DNA of 21,244 nt from JBDKFK01 sp039798745 (lineage in GTDB: Bacteria > Patescibacteriota > Microgenomatia > UBA1406 > GWC2-37-13). Each line of letters starts with the position of its first letter. The stretch's first letter is position 1. The position numbers were made by a program, and so were the translations under genes. The notes beneath the pieces were generated by a model that was not told the origin of the DNA, ran no database searches, and worked only from the letters and a program-made list of their open reading frames with translations. This document shows positions 12,369 to 20,483 of the stretch, piece by piece. The stretch spans positions 1 through 21,244 of the forward strand of contig JBDKFK010000026.1 of NCBI GenBank assembly GCA_039798745.1, read 5' to 3'.

Positions 12369-15023
12369 TTAGTTATTATACCACTGATTTTTCAGAAGTC
12401 CGGTATAAAAAGCTGAGCCTAGCCAAAGCCAGTGCTGATCATATATGTTGGTTTTTTCACTCCAGTACATATGACTGCCATCATTTACTATGGCCGTCGC
12501 TATCTTTGTATAGTAAAGCTGATCAGCCGTCTTGGGCTGCGTAATAGAGAAGTATGCAAGCATAATAGCATACTGAGCCATAGATTCATTGGGCTCGATT
12601 ACCGTACCATCGTGCTTATATGCGCTGTAGATTGAGTTCTTTTCATGCCACTCCTTTTGCCAGATCTGCATATTCTCTAGATATTTTTTTGCCCGGTCGT
12701 TGGGATTGAGAAGATAGTCCATACTTATATACATTATTGTTCTTGGGGCATCATACGAATAATCAGATGCGTGCGCATCGATAGAGCCTGCAGCGGTTAT
12801 TGTGTTTTCCGCGCCAAGCATACACCAGTTAGGAGGAATCCGTGCACTAGTCTCCGTATTGAGCGGCGCATTTGTGCATGCCTCAAGAATGTCATAGGAG
12901 CTGTTAACCAGTTCGTTCCATTCGTGTCCAGAATCCAGTTCACCAAATATTCGATATGCGAAAGGCATGAGAGCTGAGGTACTCACGGTATATCGCGAAC
13001 CGTTTTGTGCCCAGTCGCCGGCCACTATATATCGGTTACCACGTATTGACACTGTTTCGTATTTCCATATGTCATCAATCATGTTAAGCGCTTCTTTTTG
13101 ATATATATCTTCTCCCCATTTTTTATACGCAAGGGCTAATGATAATGCTATATGTTCATCTGCCTCAGTCGTGGTTCCTTTATTCAGAACGGTTTCAGTT
13201 TGTCCCTTATCGCTTCCATAGACTGTTCCGTACAGGTTGCGGTCTTCCAGAAGCATATGGCTATACGTCCACGTAAAGAGTTTATCAAAGGTTTCGCGGT
13301 CATTGGCTATCACCGCGCGCAGCATAGCATATCCCTGATCACGCGACGAAACCTGTCTGGATTCTCCAACCCGGCCATCTACAACCACAGTATCAGCATA
13401 ATCTCTCCATGTTTTTCTCAGTATATCGTTAGGTACATTCTGTTTGAGAACCGCGATCCAGTCTCCATTTGGATGAGTCCGAGGATACTCGGGCAGTTTA
13501 AACTGGGATTTTTTATCAGGACTGAAGAGTGCCACGAGCGAACTATTTGCCAGAGCTCTTCGCAGTAGCGATTTATTTTTATCAAAGCCACTGAGGTCCC
13601 GAAACATCTGGTTGGTGAGCATGATATATTCGATATTACGAAAATCATTGTTTAGTTTGCCGTTTTTTATGTCAGAGTCAAAATCAAGCTTCCAGTACCA
13701 GTCAGCATCCGGAAAGGCGGGATCATCTTTGAACCGGCTTTCGATAAGGTCTAGTGTGGCGTAGTTATCGGTCACCACAAACGCACGATTATCTATATTC
13801 TTCTTTGCCCAGTCAATAGCTTCCACCTGGTATTTAGTGTCATCATGCGTCAGAGCTACCTGCGTGTCAGGATGATTTGCATAATAAAACAGAATACTGC
13901 CGGCAATTATGATATTCAATATACCGAATACGGCCGGATGTATCCGCAAAGACCATCGTGTGAGTTGATCCACCGTAAGGCCAATGCACATACCCAAAAA
14001 CGGGATAAGGGCGATAACATAAAAGTTAATTACAAGCTTACCGCTTAAGAAAAAAAGCATGATTGCGGCAGTAATAAAAAATACTTTTCGGCTACGGGAA
14101 CTAAATATACTTAAGAATCCCTGCAAAATGAATGTCGTAAATCCCAGTATTATAATAACCGGTTCAGTATGCAGCCAATAGCGAAAATTACTCATAAAGT
14201 CGCTATTGTAGTTCCAGAACGGAAGTCCTGTTCCTCTGCTGGCCTGCATTTTGAGTGTACCAACAAGACTTACATGCTCGTGAGGAGATGCCAGAGGATA
14301 GCCTACCGGAAAGAGCTCACCCTTAAGTAATGCGTATAGAGGATAAAACGAGATAATAATGCCTGAAACAGCGATCCATTTAGCTATGACAAAGAGTTTG
14401 TTGTGTTTGTGAGCTTCGTGTGCTACAAGCCAGACAAGGGCAGGCCCAAAGAATACCGCATTTTCTTTGGCAAGTACCCCGATGCCGAACGAAAGGCCAC
14501 TGAAAATAAAATAACTAAGCCGTTTCTGACAATACAAAATAAGATAGATTGATAGAAGAATAAAGAAGATCATGATATTATCCAGAAGAAAACGACGTTG
14601 GAAATAGATAGCGAGCGGCGATAGGGAGAAAAATAGACAGGTTATTACCGTAGCACCGAGAGAGTTAGTGAGACGACGGGTAACCTTAAATAGAAGATAA
14701 GTTGATGCTATATGAAAAAGAAGAGTAATGATACGTGCTGAGTTAAGCGCGAACCCAAATGTAAACAACCCACCCGTTAGGAGAAGCCAGAGTGAGGCGA
14801 ATATCGGCCCTACAGGTGTGTGGTCATACCAGTAGGTATAATAATCAAGTTTTCCTGCTGAAAGGAAGGTCCATGCGCGGGTAAAGTAGCTTCCTTCATC
14901 ATTCTCAAAGTACGGATAGTGCAGCATGTTATAGCCGTGGATAAAGCCCGATATAATAAGAATTCCTATAAGCAGCATTACTTCAAGCATTTCCGGAGTA
15001 ACATGACGCTTTAGTTGTTTCAT
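12369..15023 (-). CDS. GT-C glycosyltransferase fused to a GH8-like domain (884 aa)
   Basis: Two parts. Residues 1-385 are a polytopic GT-C membrane glycosyltransferase of the ArnT/PMT type, which moves sugar from a polyprenyl-phosphate donor; the luminal catalytic acidic motif is FENDEGSYF (D42), and about ten hydrophobic helices follow. Residues about 390-530 are a soluble linker domain. Residues about 535-884 resemble glycoside hydrolase family 8 (BcsZ-type): VSSRDQGYAMLRAVIANDRETFDKLFTWT (558-586) and TTTEADEHIALSLALAYKKW (617-636), close to the GH8 signature. In the first motif the usual acid Glu of S-E-x-Q-x-Y is Arg561, and in the second the first Asp is Glu620, so hydrolysis may be lost or changed. 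The ATG overlaps the upstream stop by 4 bp, showing tight coupling to the GT2-GT2 gene. Confidence 0.85.
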   Translation of the reverse strand: MKQLKRHVTPEMLEVMLLIGILIISGFIHGYNMLHYPYFENDEGSYFTRAWTFLSAGKLDYYTYWYDHTPVGPIFASLWLLLTGGLFTFGFALNSARIITLLFHIASTYLLFKVTRRLTNSLGATVITCLFFSLSPLAIYFQRRFLLDNIMIFFILLSIYLILYCQKRLSYFIFSGLSFGIGVLAKENAVFFGPALVWLVAHEAHKHNKLFVIAKWIAVSGIIISFYPLYALLKGELFPVGYPLASPHEHVSLVGTLKMQASRGTGLPFWNYNSDFMSNFRYWLHTEPVIIILGFTTFILQGFLSIFSSRSRKVFFITAAIMLFFLSGKLVINFYVIALIPFLGMCIGLTVDQLTRWSLRIHPAVFGILNIIIAGSILFYYANHPDTQVALTHDDTKYQVEAIDWAKKNIDNRAFVVTDNYATLDLIESRFKDDPAFPDADWYWKLDFDSDIKNGKLNNDFRNIEYIMLTNQMFRDLSGFDKNKSLLRRALANSSLVALFSPDKKSQFKLPEYPRTHPNGDWIAVLKQNVPNDILRKTWRDYADTVVVDGRVGESRQVSSRDQGYAMLRAVIANDRETFDKLFTWTYSHMLLEDRNLYGTVYGSDKGQTETVLNKGTTTEADEHIALSLALAYKKWGEDIYQKEALNMIDDIWKYETVSIRGNRYIVAGDWAQNGSRYTVSTSALMPFAYRIFGELDSGHEWNELVNSSYDILEACTNAPLNTETSARIPPNWCMLGAENTITAAGSIDAHASDYSYDAPRTIMYISMDYLLNPNDRAKKYLENMQIWQKEWHEKNSIYSAYKHDGTVIEPNESMAQYAIMLAYFSITQPKTADQLYYTKIATAIVNDGSHMYWSEKTNIYDQHWLWLGSAFYTGLLKNQWYNN
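12375..12383 (-). promoter_or_regulatory. Extended -10 promoter inside the end of the 884-aa gene
   Basis: TGGTATAAT is a consensus extended -10, and here it also encodes the last residues W-Y-N of the upstream protein. The expected start is near 12368. The -35 is weak. Confidence 0.5.
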
Positions 15024-17146
15024 AGGTATTCTGACTCATACAGCTTTGCAGGCATGATTTTTCTGTGTTCGTTCGTATGGAGAGTTTTATCCCAGTTATT
15101 GTTGTTAAATATAAAGCGTGAAGTGGCTCGTAGCGCGCTGTATCCCATGACCAGCTGATAGGGAAAGTAGGTAAGCATAATCTGAAGAGAGGAAGTAAGG
15201 GGGTATCTGAGTTTATAGTCCCGAGTAAATTCGTAGAGGCCAATTACCTGCGTAAGGAGCTGCAAAAGCATACAGTACAAAGGCAGCATAGTAATAATGG
15301 TAATCCAGACTGGAATTTTGAGTGACATGAAGAGCAAAAATGAGATCGGCATGTAGAGAAATATAAAGACCTGCGTCTGAGACCAGAAAAGGATATAGAA
15401 CGCAAGAAGTTTTTGAGACATTTTAGGAAACTTAAGCCACTGTCCCCGGAACAATATTTGTAGAAAGCCCTGGTTCCATCGTGCGCGTTGTCGTATAAAA
15501 TCGTGTAAGGTTGAAGGAGTTTCTTCTCGGGTGGTGTGAGCTTCATCATAAATAATTCTCATATTCGCGCCGGCGAGACTGAGTCGGATGCCAATATCCG
15601 CATCCTCGGTAAGGCATGTTTCATCCCAACCCTGTACATAGTGCAGCCAGTTAGATTTAAAAAATACGGTATTTCCACCAAGAGGTACAAGACCAATACG
15701 GGAAAAGTAATGAAGCGCTGATTTGAACCAAAAATAGTATTCGAGTACGTTAAGCATCGAAAACCATCGTGACTGAAAGTTCATAAGCTGAACTCCAGAT
15801 TGAAGCACGTCCGCCCTATCCCTTATGAATACAGTATTGGCAATCTTATAAATATCCTTATGAGGTTCGTCTTCTGCGTCGAAAATGACAACCGTATCTT
15901 TGTTCGCATATCGTAGTCCCATATTGAGCGCGCGCGGCTTATTCACTGGCTCGCCGCTGAAAGTAATAAGTTTAATATTATCTTTCTTGAGATCTGAAAT
16001 AGCTTTATTCACTGCCCGTATTGTGGCGGTATCATTGTTTTGGCATATAATGAATGTTTCTTTGAGATGCTCAGGGTAATCTATACGCGAGATCGCCTTT
16101 ATAGTATCGGCAATAACAAATTCTTCATTCCGTGCGGGTACTAAGGCGGTAAATCCACGTTGGGGCGGCAGATATTTGGTCGGTGATTTGTTAAGGTTTA
16201 CATATTCCGGTCGCTCCCAAGCATATAACATCCAGAACACGGTAAACAGACTCTGAATCGTAAGAAAGATAGATATAAGAGCTACTGAAGCGGCTACAAA
16301 GGCATAATAATTGAGTGAAAATGAGTATGTCCGGTCAAGAAAAACAAAGAATCCCAGCATTAGACCCGCGACCATGAGTATAAAAAGTACCGGTTTTGCT
16401 GACTGAAGGCGAAGCCACAGAGCATGCATCACAAACTCAATTCGGTCGGTAAGACGCAGTTTGGAGTTTCCCACTGTGCGGTCTTTAAACTGAATCGGAA
16501 TCTCGGTTATATGTACGCCAAGCTGTAAAAGAGCGTGCAGAAAGCTTATCTGAAACGCATAACCCTTTACTCCCAGTTTGTCCATTTCAATACGACGGAG
16601 GACATCGGCTTTTATGGCGCGAAAACCACTCGTGCAGTCTTTTACGCTGCTCATACCCGCGACATAGCGGGCGACAAGATTTCCAAGTTTGCTATTCAGG
16701 TGCCTCATGATAGGCCATTCTTCGGGAAGCGAGCCGCCATCGACATAGCGGGAACCAATAACTACATCACTGTCTACCAGGAGACGATGAATGAGATAGG
16801 GGATCTCAGCGGGGTCGTGAGAAAAATCAGCGTCCATTTGTAGGATTAAATCAGCCTGCAGATGTTCCATCGCATACATAAATCCACGTATACAGGCGTT
16901 TCCATAGCCTTTTTTATTTCCGGTGAGCAGGTGTACTGAAGAGTCTGATTTCATAATCTCTCGAATAGCGTCAGAAGTGCCGTCTGGAGAGTTATCATCT
17001 ACTATAAGTACTGATAACTCCACTGCGTCTATAAAGGTGGCCTGCCTTAAAATAAGAGGAATCAGCTTGAGTATATTATTACGTTCATTATAGGTAGGTA
17101 TTACTACAACTGCCTTATATGGTGTATCTCTTTTAAGTATATTCAT
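15020..17146 (-). CDS. Fused DPM1-like and cellulose-synthase-like GT2 protein (708 aa)
   Basis: Residues 10-235 match polyprenyl-phosphate mannose/hexose synthases: VVVIPTYNERNN, LIVDDNSPDGTSD, metal-binding QMDADFSHD (D105, D107), GSRYVDGG and CTSGFRAIK. They should make a lipid-linked sugar donor. Two to three membrane helices follow (252-310). Residues 330-560 are a second, processive-type GT2: ALVPARNEE, DAED (423-426), TED (513-515) and QRARW (553-557), the D,D,D,QxxRW set of cellulose, chitin and hyaluronan synthases. C-terminal helices (580-670) would form the channel. The protein thus joins donor synthesis and polymer synthesis; the next gene adds a GT-C and a GH8-like domain. The start has a GATAAT box 8 nt upstream and no SD. 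Substrates are not deducible. Confidence 0.88.
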   Translation of the reverse strand: MNILKRDTPYKAVVVIPTYNERNNILKLIPLILRQATFIDAVELSVLIVDDNSPDGTSDAIREIMKSDSSVHLLTGNKKGYGNACIRGFMYAMEHLQADLILQMDADFSHDPAEIPYLIHRLLVDSDVVIGSRYVDGGSLPEEWPIMRHLNSKLGNLVARYVAGMSSVKDCTSGFRAIKADVLRRIEMDKLGVKGYAFQISFLHALLQLGVHITEIPIQFKDRTVGNSKLRLTDRIEFVMHALWLRLQSAKPVLFILMVAGLMLGFFVFLDRTYSFSLNYYAFVAASVALISIFLTIQSLFTVFWMLYAWERPEYVNLNKSPTKYLPPQRGFTALVPARNEEFVIADTIKAISRIDYPEHLKETFIICQNNDTATIRAVNKAISDLKKDNIKLITFSGEPVNKPRALNMGLRYANKDTVVIFDAEDEPHKDIYKIANTVFIRDRADVLQSGVQLMNFQSRWFSMLNVLEYYFWFKSALHYFSRIGLVPLGGNTVFFKSNWLHYVQGWDETCLTEDADIGIRLSLAGANMRIIYDEAHTTREETPSTLHDFIRQRARWNQGFLQILFRGQWLKFPKMSQKLLAFYILFWSQTQVFIFLYMPISFLLFMSLKIPVWITIITMLPLYCMLLQLLTQVIGLYEFTRDYKLRYPLTSSLQIMLTYFPYQLVMGYSALRATSRFIFNNNNWDKTLHTNEHRKIMPAKLYESEYL

Positions 17147-17393
17147 AACTTCAGATTATCAATATACCCTTTCTATGTTAAGACTAAGTAATAAATATGT
17201 AAGGAAATGCTCTTTGCAGCGATAATAGTAATATATTATGAGATATAATTTTATTGAGAAGCATTATGATAATAGTATTATTCTGTCCAGATATGCACCA
17301 GATATGGAAAATACTATAAGAAGTTTTGAATTGTAAGAACCGGATATAGCTTTTAAGCTACATCCGGTTCTTGCCTTACCTGGTTTTTCCGAT
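17147..17393. other. Intergenic region, AT-rich
   Basis: Holds the start region of the GT2-GT2 gene (minus-strand GATAAT 8 nt before its ATG) and the hairpin at 17335-17372. A 32-codon plus-strand frame at 17238-17336 ends at the hairpin but has no SD or good promoter, so I do not call it a gene. Confidence 0.4.
17335..17372 (-). terminator. 3' hairpin after the 237-aa gene
   Basis: Stems AAGAACCGGAT/ATCCGGTTCTT and TAGCTT/AAGCTA are separated by one mismatch, with a 2-nt loop. It lies 21 nt after the stop codon of the 17394-18107 gene. No strong T-run follows. Confidence 0.7.
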
Positions 17394-18107
17394 CTAGGTA
17401 CCAACAGGCACAGCAGGTGTGACGGGCGGTACTTCTTGTGTGTATACAATTCCTCTCGCATCAAGACGTTTGCAGAGAGGTTCACGAACATATGCCGGAG
17501 CTACCAGTGAAGACTGCTCTTCATAGGTCACCTCGATAGGCATTTCTTCGCCTAGCCCTTTGACGGTGACTGCAGCCAACAGGAGAGAACGTAAGTCCGG
17601 AAACCGGAGGCGTCCTTCTTCCATGAGATCAGACACCTCGCGCGGTTCTCGTACGGCCAGTATTCTTACTACAACGTCAGGTTTTATGTGATGTGTGCGC
17701 GCAAGGTCTTCGGCCGTGGCGTTGTACGCTTTGCGAGGAGTGAGTCCCTGCTCGATCAGAGCATGTGCTGCTTTCCAGTCTAGCCCCCACAGCTTTCGGT
17801 ACGTATCTATCCACCGGGGTGAGACAGATTGTTTCTTTGGTCGTGGAGTACGGCGCTTCACAGTTTCTACGAACGATTTGTGAAGAGGAATTGCCGGATA
17901 GGACTGGTTTAATGCGATGACGAGAATACGGTGACTCAGTTCAGGGCACTGAGTCCCGTACCACAGTCCTTGCTGGCAGATGTCGCAGCCGATGAGAATT
18001 TCGATCACAGCGGTTTCGAGTATCGCAAGACGTTCCTCGATAGGCAACGAATGGTCTGCCTTTGGGAAGTTCTTTTGAGATGAGAGTGTCCAGTCGGGCG
18101 GCGGCAT
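17394..18107 (-). CDS. Hypothetical protein with CxxC motif and HhH-like region (237 aa)
   Basis: I do not recognise the family. The start at 18107 follows AAGGAG by about 8 nt. Residues 41-59 contain C41-x2-C44, C54 and H59, a possible metal site. Residues about 98-150 (WIDTYRKLWGLDWKAAHALIEQGLTPRKAYNATAEDLARTHHIKPDVVVRIL) look like two helix-hairpin-helix-type units, which often bind DNA. A basic stretch KRRTPRPKK lies just before it. The C-terminal third has RGIVYTQEVPP and a proline-rich end. There is no membrane helix. It is GC-richer than the glycan genes, and has its own promoter and 3' hairpin next to the DUF1874-like cluster. Nucleic-acid binding is a guess. Confidence 0.7.
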   Translation of the reverse strand: MPPPDWTLSSQKNFPKADHSLPIEERLAILETAVIEILIGCDICQQGLWYGTQCPELSHRILVIALNQSYPAIPLHKSFVETVKRRTPRPKKQSVSPRWIDTYRKLWGLDWKAAHALIEQGLTPRKAYNATAEDLARTHHIKPDVVVRILAVREPREVSDLMEEGRLRFPDLRSLLLAAVTVKGLGEEMPIEVTYEEQSSLVAPAYVREPLCKRLDARGIVYTQEVPPVTPAVPVGT

Positions 18108-18188
18108 TGTGCTGTTCTCCTTTTTTTGTATGAGTCTCCAGGGGTGAGAAGCTTGAGGGGAGGATTTCTATTATGAAGGTGCGAATGT

Positions 18189-18197
18189 ATTATAACA
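18189..18197 (-). promoter_or_regulatory. Extended -10 promoter of the 237-aa gene
   Basis: TGTTATAAT on the minus strand gives a predicted start near 18182 and a leader of about 75 nt. The same ATGTTATAATA sequence occurs at the 18831-19364 gene. The hairpin at 18211-18239 occupies the -35 position, so activity depends mainly on the extended -10. Confidence 0.6.
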
Positions 18198-18210
18198 TGA
18201 GGGGTAGAGG

Positions 18211-18239
18211 CATGGGCCCTCCGAATCGGAGGGCCCATG
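18211..18239 (-). terminator. 3' hairpin after the 186-aa gene
   Basis: A perfect 13-bp palindrome (CATGGGCCCTCCG) with a 3-nt centre lies 19 nt after the stop codon. No T-run follows; the next gene's promoter begins 13 bp on. Confidence 0.75.
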
Positions 18240-18258
18240 AATCAAGATGCGGTAGTGA

Positions 18259-18819
18259 TTAAAGAATCACATAAACCTCGTACCAGATATCGGGTACTTC
18301 TTCGGGCCGATGCATCGGCCCGCTGGTCATGAGTAGATATGAGGTGAGGTCGCCGTGAACCACAATCACTCGGTCTCCTGGCTGCAGATCGGTTAGCCCT
18401 ACTGAATGGAAGCCTATTTGGGTAAAATTACCCAACAGCTCCTGTAGCTCGTTGACTTCGTTCTCTGTCACCATGAGCGGAGTGATAGCGTTGTCCTTGC
18501 CGAGCTGTTCAATGATATCCAGCAATATCGGCTGCACATAGGCTACGATGCCGTCATAAGGACCTCTCCATCGGGTATCCGCCATGGTTACGTACACACG
18601 CCCTAAAGGCGGCAACGCCGGCAAGACCTCGACTATTTCTTTGGGTGTGAAATAGTAGAGGCGCAGAACCATGATCAGAGCGTCAGCCATGATCGCGACA
18701 ACGAAAAATGCCGCGAATCGTGGGGGAACACGCATGGCCTCGGCAACGAACAGCAGCATGATGATAACCACTGCTGCTGCAAATGCCTCCATTTTGATCC
18801 GTTTTTCGCGTAGGTTCAT
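18259..18819 (-). CDS. Two-helix membrane protein with DUF1874-like domain (186 aa)
   Basis: Residues 12-29 and 34-56 are two membrane helices. The soluble part, 70-186, follows the DUF1874 layout: GRVYVTMADTR strand, YVQPILLDIIEQLG helix, TENEVNELQELLG helix (118-130; family form is HE-x-TA-x-x-L-x-x-LLG), then LTDLQPGDRVIVVHGDL (142-158) and a final strand WYEVYVIL. The AcrIII-1 catalytic histidine is absent (TENEV). It is 11 nt downstream of the 177-aa gene, whose stop lies next to the AAGGAG of this one, so they form an operon. The matching layout suggests an ancient duplication. Function is unknown; the assignment to DUF1874 is an inference. Confidence 0.65.
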   Translation of the reverse strand: MNLREKRIKMEAFAAAVVIIMLLFVAEAMRVPPRFAAFFVVAIMADALIMVLRLYYFTPKEIVEVLPALPPLGRVYVTMADTRWRGPYDGIVAYVQPILLDIIEQLGKDNAITPLMVTENEVNELQELLGNFTQIGFHSVGLTDLQPGDRVIVVHGDLTSYLLMTSGPMHRPEEVPDIWYEVYVIL

Positions 18820-18830
18820 GGAAACTCCTT

Positions 18831-19364
18831 TCAGTATGCTTGTGCCAGTTTGTGAAACAGTGGCACAATGGTGGAGCTTTGAAGTTGATCGTCCCGGGGG
18901 GTCGGATCAAGCTCGCCTGCGATGACATGAAAAACCAGCACCGTGTCACCCGGCTGGGGAGTCACTTCGGATCGTCGGGTCATAGACATATCGCCCCATC
19001 GGGATCGAATCTCCTGATAGACAGGAGTGTCAAAGATGCTGAGGGCGTAGACCGCGCCTGACGGCTCGAAGTAATCTTTCAGCTGAAGATGATCAACGGG
19101 GCGAGTGTAGTACGGTCCGGGAACTGGTGGCTCGTAGCCCAACACCCACGCCACAAACTTACGGGGTCTGGCTTTGGGTGGTGAGAGGTACCACGCGCGA
19201 ACACTCTTCAGCGTAAGAAAAAGCGAAAGTCCGCCCAGGGTAGCCAGCCAGAATCCCAAGGGCGGCCTGGGCTCCATAGCTGAGTCTGCCGCGCGGTAGA
19301 TCAGTGCCATAAGCGCGATAGTCACAAGCAAAGGCAGCCATCGGACACGTGAGAGAAAATTCAT
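18831..19364 (-). CDS. Two-helix membrane protein with DUF1874-like domain (177 aa)
   Basis: Residues 8-24 and 36-54 are membrane helices, and the rest is soluble. Residues 86-175 include LQLKDYFEPSGAVYALSIFDTPVYQEIRSRWG and TPQPGDTVLVFHVIAGEL (135-152), the latter close to the DUF1874 core GD-x-x-LVF-x-L-x-x-x-L. The N-terminal strand and catalytic histidine of the family are not clear, making this the weakest of the four matches. The start follows AGGAGG by 7 nt. It is the first gene of an operon with the 186-aa paralogue. The leader of about 175 nt shows only weak hairpins. Confidence 0.6.
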   Translation of the reverse strand: MNFLSRVRWLPLLVTIALMALIYRAADSAMEPRPPLGFWLATLGGLSLFLTLKSVRAWYLSPPKARPRKFVAWVLGYEPPVPGPYYTRPVDHLQLKDYFEPSGAVYALSIFDTPVYQEIRSRWGDMSMTRRSEVTPQPGDTVLVFHVIAGELDPTPRDDQLQSSTIVPLFHKLAQAY

Positions 19365-19547
19365 CGGTTACCTCCTGGTAGGTCGTTACAGTGCCAGTAT
19401 CCGGGGATGAATACAGGCCTTGTCGAGAACGGAAATATCAAGTGGGGGGAGCCATTTGATTACCGCATCTTGTGAAGGTGCAGAAATGTAGGTTAAGAAT
19501 ACGATAAGCTTTTACTATCGATCCAAACCTAAGCAAATCAGTGGAAT

Positions 19548-19556
19548 ATTATAACA
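19548..19556 (-). promoter_or_regulatory. Extended -10 promoter of the 177/186-aa operon
   Basis: TGTTATAAT on the minus strand, same extended -10 as at 18189-18197. The start is predicted near 19541. The leader 19365-19541 holds no gene. Confidence 0.6.
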
Positions 19557-19590
19557 TATCCTATAGAAGAACAAATATAGAGGAGGTGGT

Positions 19591-19627
19591 ATTTGTGCGG
19601 AAGAAGTTAGGCTTCTTCCGCACAAAT
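19591..19627 (-). terminator. 3' hairpin after the 209-aa gene
   Basis: A perfect 16-bp stem (ATTTGTGCGGAAGAAG) with a 5-nt loop lies 25 nt after the stop codon. No T-run follows. Confidence 0.75.
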
Positions 19628-19652
19628 GGTAGATGTGGTATTGGTATGCGGT

Positions 19653-20282
19653 CTAGGCATGCACGCCTCCATTGACATGTGTTATCTCGACCAGAGACAC
19701 TTTCACGCCGTGGGCGACGAGGTCAGATGCATTTACCCATCTGGGATCAAGTGCTTCTGACATATAGGGTGATTCGACGAGAATGATTTGATCACCCTGA
19801 TGCAGGATTTCGGACCTCAACCAGTCAAAGGTGAGATATCGTTCCGTTACACTCAGTAATTCTGCTACCGGGTGTACAAATGTATCTCCCCGCAGGGCAC
19901 AAACTGTGCCCATGTTACTCATGTGGGCGTGCACGATCTTCATGGCGTCCGTTAAGCTGATAGAGCGAACGGCATACTGCACGCCGGCATTTTCGAAGTG
20001 CATGTCGGGGTTAACACCTATGAAAAGACACCCGACACGTGTGTTCATATGCCAGCGTAGCCTGGGCATGAGTTCCAGACTGTGCGAGCCTGATCCAGTG
20101 CTAAAAAGCAGGACGAAAGTTGTCAGGCTGCCGGCGGCGAACAGTCCTAGCGCGAAGATCAACTTGAAGCCGATAATCGTTGCCAGAATGAGCAGAATGG
20201 CACATGCAATGGGAATCACGGCACTAGCATGTGACATTGTGGCGTCAATACGCCTGACTCTGCTACTGAATTGAAGTTGCAT
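19653..20282 (-). CDS. Two-helix membrane protein with DUF1874-like domain (209 aa)
   Basis: Membrane helices at about 19-38 and 41-60. The soluble part, 80-205, gives the best match to the STIV B116 / AcrIII-1 layout: VGCLFIGVNPDMHF strand, YAVRSISLTDAMKIV helix, TFVHPVAELLSV (134-145) at the place of the family's GHE-x-TA-x-LLS with His137 at the catalytic-histidine position, ILHQGDQIILVE (159-170), then a helix VNASDLVAHG and closing strand VSLVEITHV. It is the only one of the four that keeps this histidine. AAGGAGG lies 7 nt before the ATG. If the fold is right it could bind or cut cyclic oligoadenylate at the membrane; no type III CRISPR genes are in the window. Confidence 0.65.
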   Translation of the reverse strand: MQLQFSSRVRRIDATMSHASAVIPIACAILLILATIIGFKLIFALGLFAAGSLTTFVLLFSTGSGSHSLELMPRLRWHMNTRVGCLFIGVNPDMHFENAGVQYAVRSISLTDAMKIVHAHMSNMGTVCALRGDTFVHPVAELLSVTERYLTFDWLRSEILHQGDQIILVESPYMSEALDPRWVNASDLVAHGVKVSLVEITHVNGGVHA

Positions 20283-20468
20283 TACAAAACCTCCTTGTTG
20301 AGTGGAGTAAGTATAAGAGGGCTCCTATACTCACCGTCGGGACGCATGCAAGATTGCTGCATCAGTTGAGGGAGATGTCTCACCCTTACGGGAGAGACTG
20401 CCAATACCACGTCTTTTGAAAGAACGTGCCTATTACACGACAGCTATTGTCGTGTTCTGGGATGACGG
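20283..20468 (-). promoter_or_regulatory. Structured 5' leader of the 209-aa gene
   Basis: Minus-strand hairpins in order: ACACGACA/TGTCGTGT (perfect 8 bp), an irregular CACGTTCTTT stem, TCTC...GAGA around CCCGTAAGGG, and a weak TGCA/TGCA pair. The SD follows. No gene is seen. Confidence 0.55.
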
Positions 20469-20474
20469 TAAGTG

Positions 20475-20483
20475 ATTATATCA
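20475..20483 (-). promoter_or_regulatory. Extended -10 promoter of the 209-aa gene
   Basis: TGATATAAT on the minus strand; predicted start near 20468. The -35 is weak. Confidence 0.55.

Noticed and set aside
17238..17336. 32-codon frame MRYNFIEKHYDN... ending at a hairpin
   Set aside because: No SD or well-placed promoter and ordinary for AT-rich spacer DNA; conservation would be needed.
19653..20282. Calling the 209-aa protein an anti-CRISPR ring nuclease
   Set aside because: The histidine match is suggestive, but no CRISPR array, cas gene or phage gene is present, and the fold itself is only inferred.
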